In this document: positions 33,491-34,034 of the stretch, piece after piece | Numbering within the stretch: the first letter of the stretch is position 1 | How the letters are laid out: every line of letters begins with the position of its first letter | Assembly: GCA_016180805.1 (NCBI GenBank) | Contig: JACPAM010000202.1 | Coordinates: 1 to 34,034 of the forward strand | Reading direction: 5' to 3' | DNA length: 34,034 bases | DNA from: Deltaproteobacteria bacterium | Lineage (GTDB): Bacteria > Desulfobacterota > Binatia > UBA9968 | The notes under the pieces: generated by a model | What the model was told of the DNA's origin: nothing | The model's input: only the letters and a program-made list of their open reading frames with translations | Database searches by the model: none | Made by a program: the position numbers and the translations under genes

Positions 33491-34034
33491 GATTTGAGGC
33501 AAGTCCAGGCTGCACGAAAGTCAAAAACTCAAGCCTGGCACGGGACCACTTTGCCATCGCGGAAGTGCTGGACCGTACGGACTACAGGCCTTCCCCTCCG
33601 TTTCTGATCGTGCTGGATGAGTTCGGCTCCTACGCCACTCCTTCATCTCCACCCCAAGCCCAAGCATGTAACCCAACCATCCCGACCCTCAAGGGAGGAG
33701 AACGAAGACCGCCCTTGATGCGGGCATTTTACGAGCTAAATAGCGGTACCCAAAGGCCCACGAAAATTCCATTTTTCATTCGAGAAAACAGGCCTAACTC
33801 GCGAACCTATTTCAGTCATTTTGCAGTTTCGAGAGACTCTCTGGGTTCGCTCAGAGTGACACTTTCCTGTGTCATCCTGAGTGAAACGAAGGATCTCTCA
33901 GGTTTCATTAAATGCCGTTTGCAACATTCTGACTGTAGCCTCGTAGGAGGCTCGAAATTAGCCGTTATTCAGGAATTTAATCCTCACGCTAGGAGAAGCG
34001 GAGGTTATCTATCGACACATAATCTGACATTCCC
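33491..34034 (+). other. 544-bp right-end region with ATPase-like debris and a hairpin
   Basis: One plus frame stays open from about 33497 to the window edge. Only its first third looks like protein: HFAIAEVLDRTDYRPSP then FLIVLDEFGSYATP, which resembles a Walker B of coupling-protein-type ATPases. There is no start or Walker A, and the sequence after about 33640 reads like non-coding DNA, including the repeat at 33831-33899. Probably the remnant of a gene. Confidence 0.35.
33831..33899. repeat. 69-bp imperfect palindrome
   Basis: GAGAGACTCTCTGGGTTCGC... faces ...GAAACGAAGGATCTCTC, with the inner arms CTCAGAGTGACAC and GTGTCATCCTGAG around a short loop. This is a widespread GTCATCCTGAG-type intergenic repeat; here it sits beyond the small protein in non-coding sequence. 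Confidence 0.65.

Overview
The window reads as a GC-rich chromosomal segment of an uncultivated soil- or sediment-type bacterium. An LLM-class F420-type oxidoreductase, a tripartite-tricarboxylate (Bug) binding protein, CoxG, a GMC oxidoreductase, a diiron HDO-like enzyme and apparent selenocysteine use suggest a deltaproteobacterial/Binatota-like or Rokubacteria-like lineage. This placement is inference; no marker gene settles it.

Layout. 1-5480 (minus): a run of transglutaminase-like protein, ABC ATPase, ABC-2 permease, carboxylesterase and LLM oxidoreductase (cut by the left edge). 5529-5987: a Mut7-C RNase/zinc-ribbon protein reading divergently. 6472-7259: a small conserved-looking protein, then a tRNA-Asn(GUU) gene whose anticodon is split by a 257-nt group I intron, closed by a strong terminator. 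7310-8359: an OsmC-like gene with an in-frame TGA at the conserved cysteine position and a SECIS-like hairpin just after it, followed by CoxG. 8644-15577: a metabolic series (GMC oxidoreductase, EamA exporter, NHL propeller, double DUF427 protein, M29-like protein, maleate isomerase/racemase-fold protein). 15741-19401: MNT nucleotidyltransferase, HEPN protein and a full-length type I restriction HsdR without HsdM or HsdS. 19439-21388: SDR and zinc-dependent MDR dehydrogenase. 21580-23519 (minus): sirtuin and a broken MFS transporter. 23708-27887: a GAF-histidine kinase and a convergent sigma-54 activator. 28015-32225: diiron HDO-like enzyme, small unknown proteins, FmdB zinc ribbon, endonuclease V and a TTT binding protein. 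32514-34034: UPF0175 antitoxin, a frameshifted DUF3368 PIN toxin, a small GRDIN-motif protein, and debris with a long hairpin.

Repeats. A 161-bp dispersed repeat occurs in full at 11160-11320 and, inverted, at 26263-26423; a short form lies at 20302-20396 and a 39-bp fragment at 8420-8458. The full copies carry a nested 62-bp element with 12-bp inverted ends and a 4-bp CTCG duplication; the 20302 copy is its empty site. A separate 33-bp palindrome sits in frame inside two unrelated coding sequences (CoxG and HsdR).

Most notable: the intron-split tRNA-Asn, the likely selenoprotein OsmC, the nested miniature element with its empty site, and the MNT-HEPN-HsdR operon.
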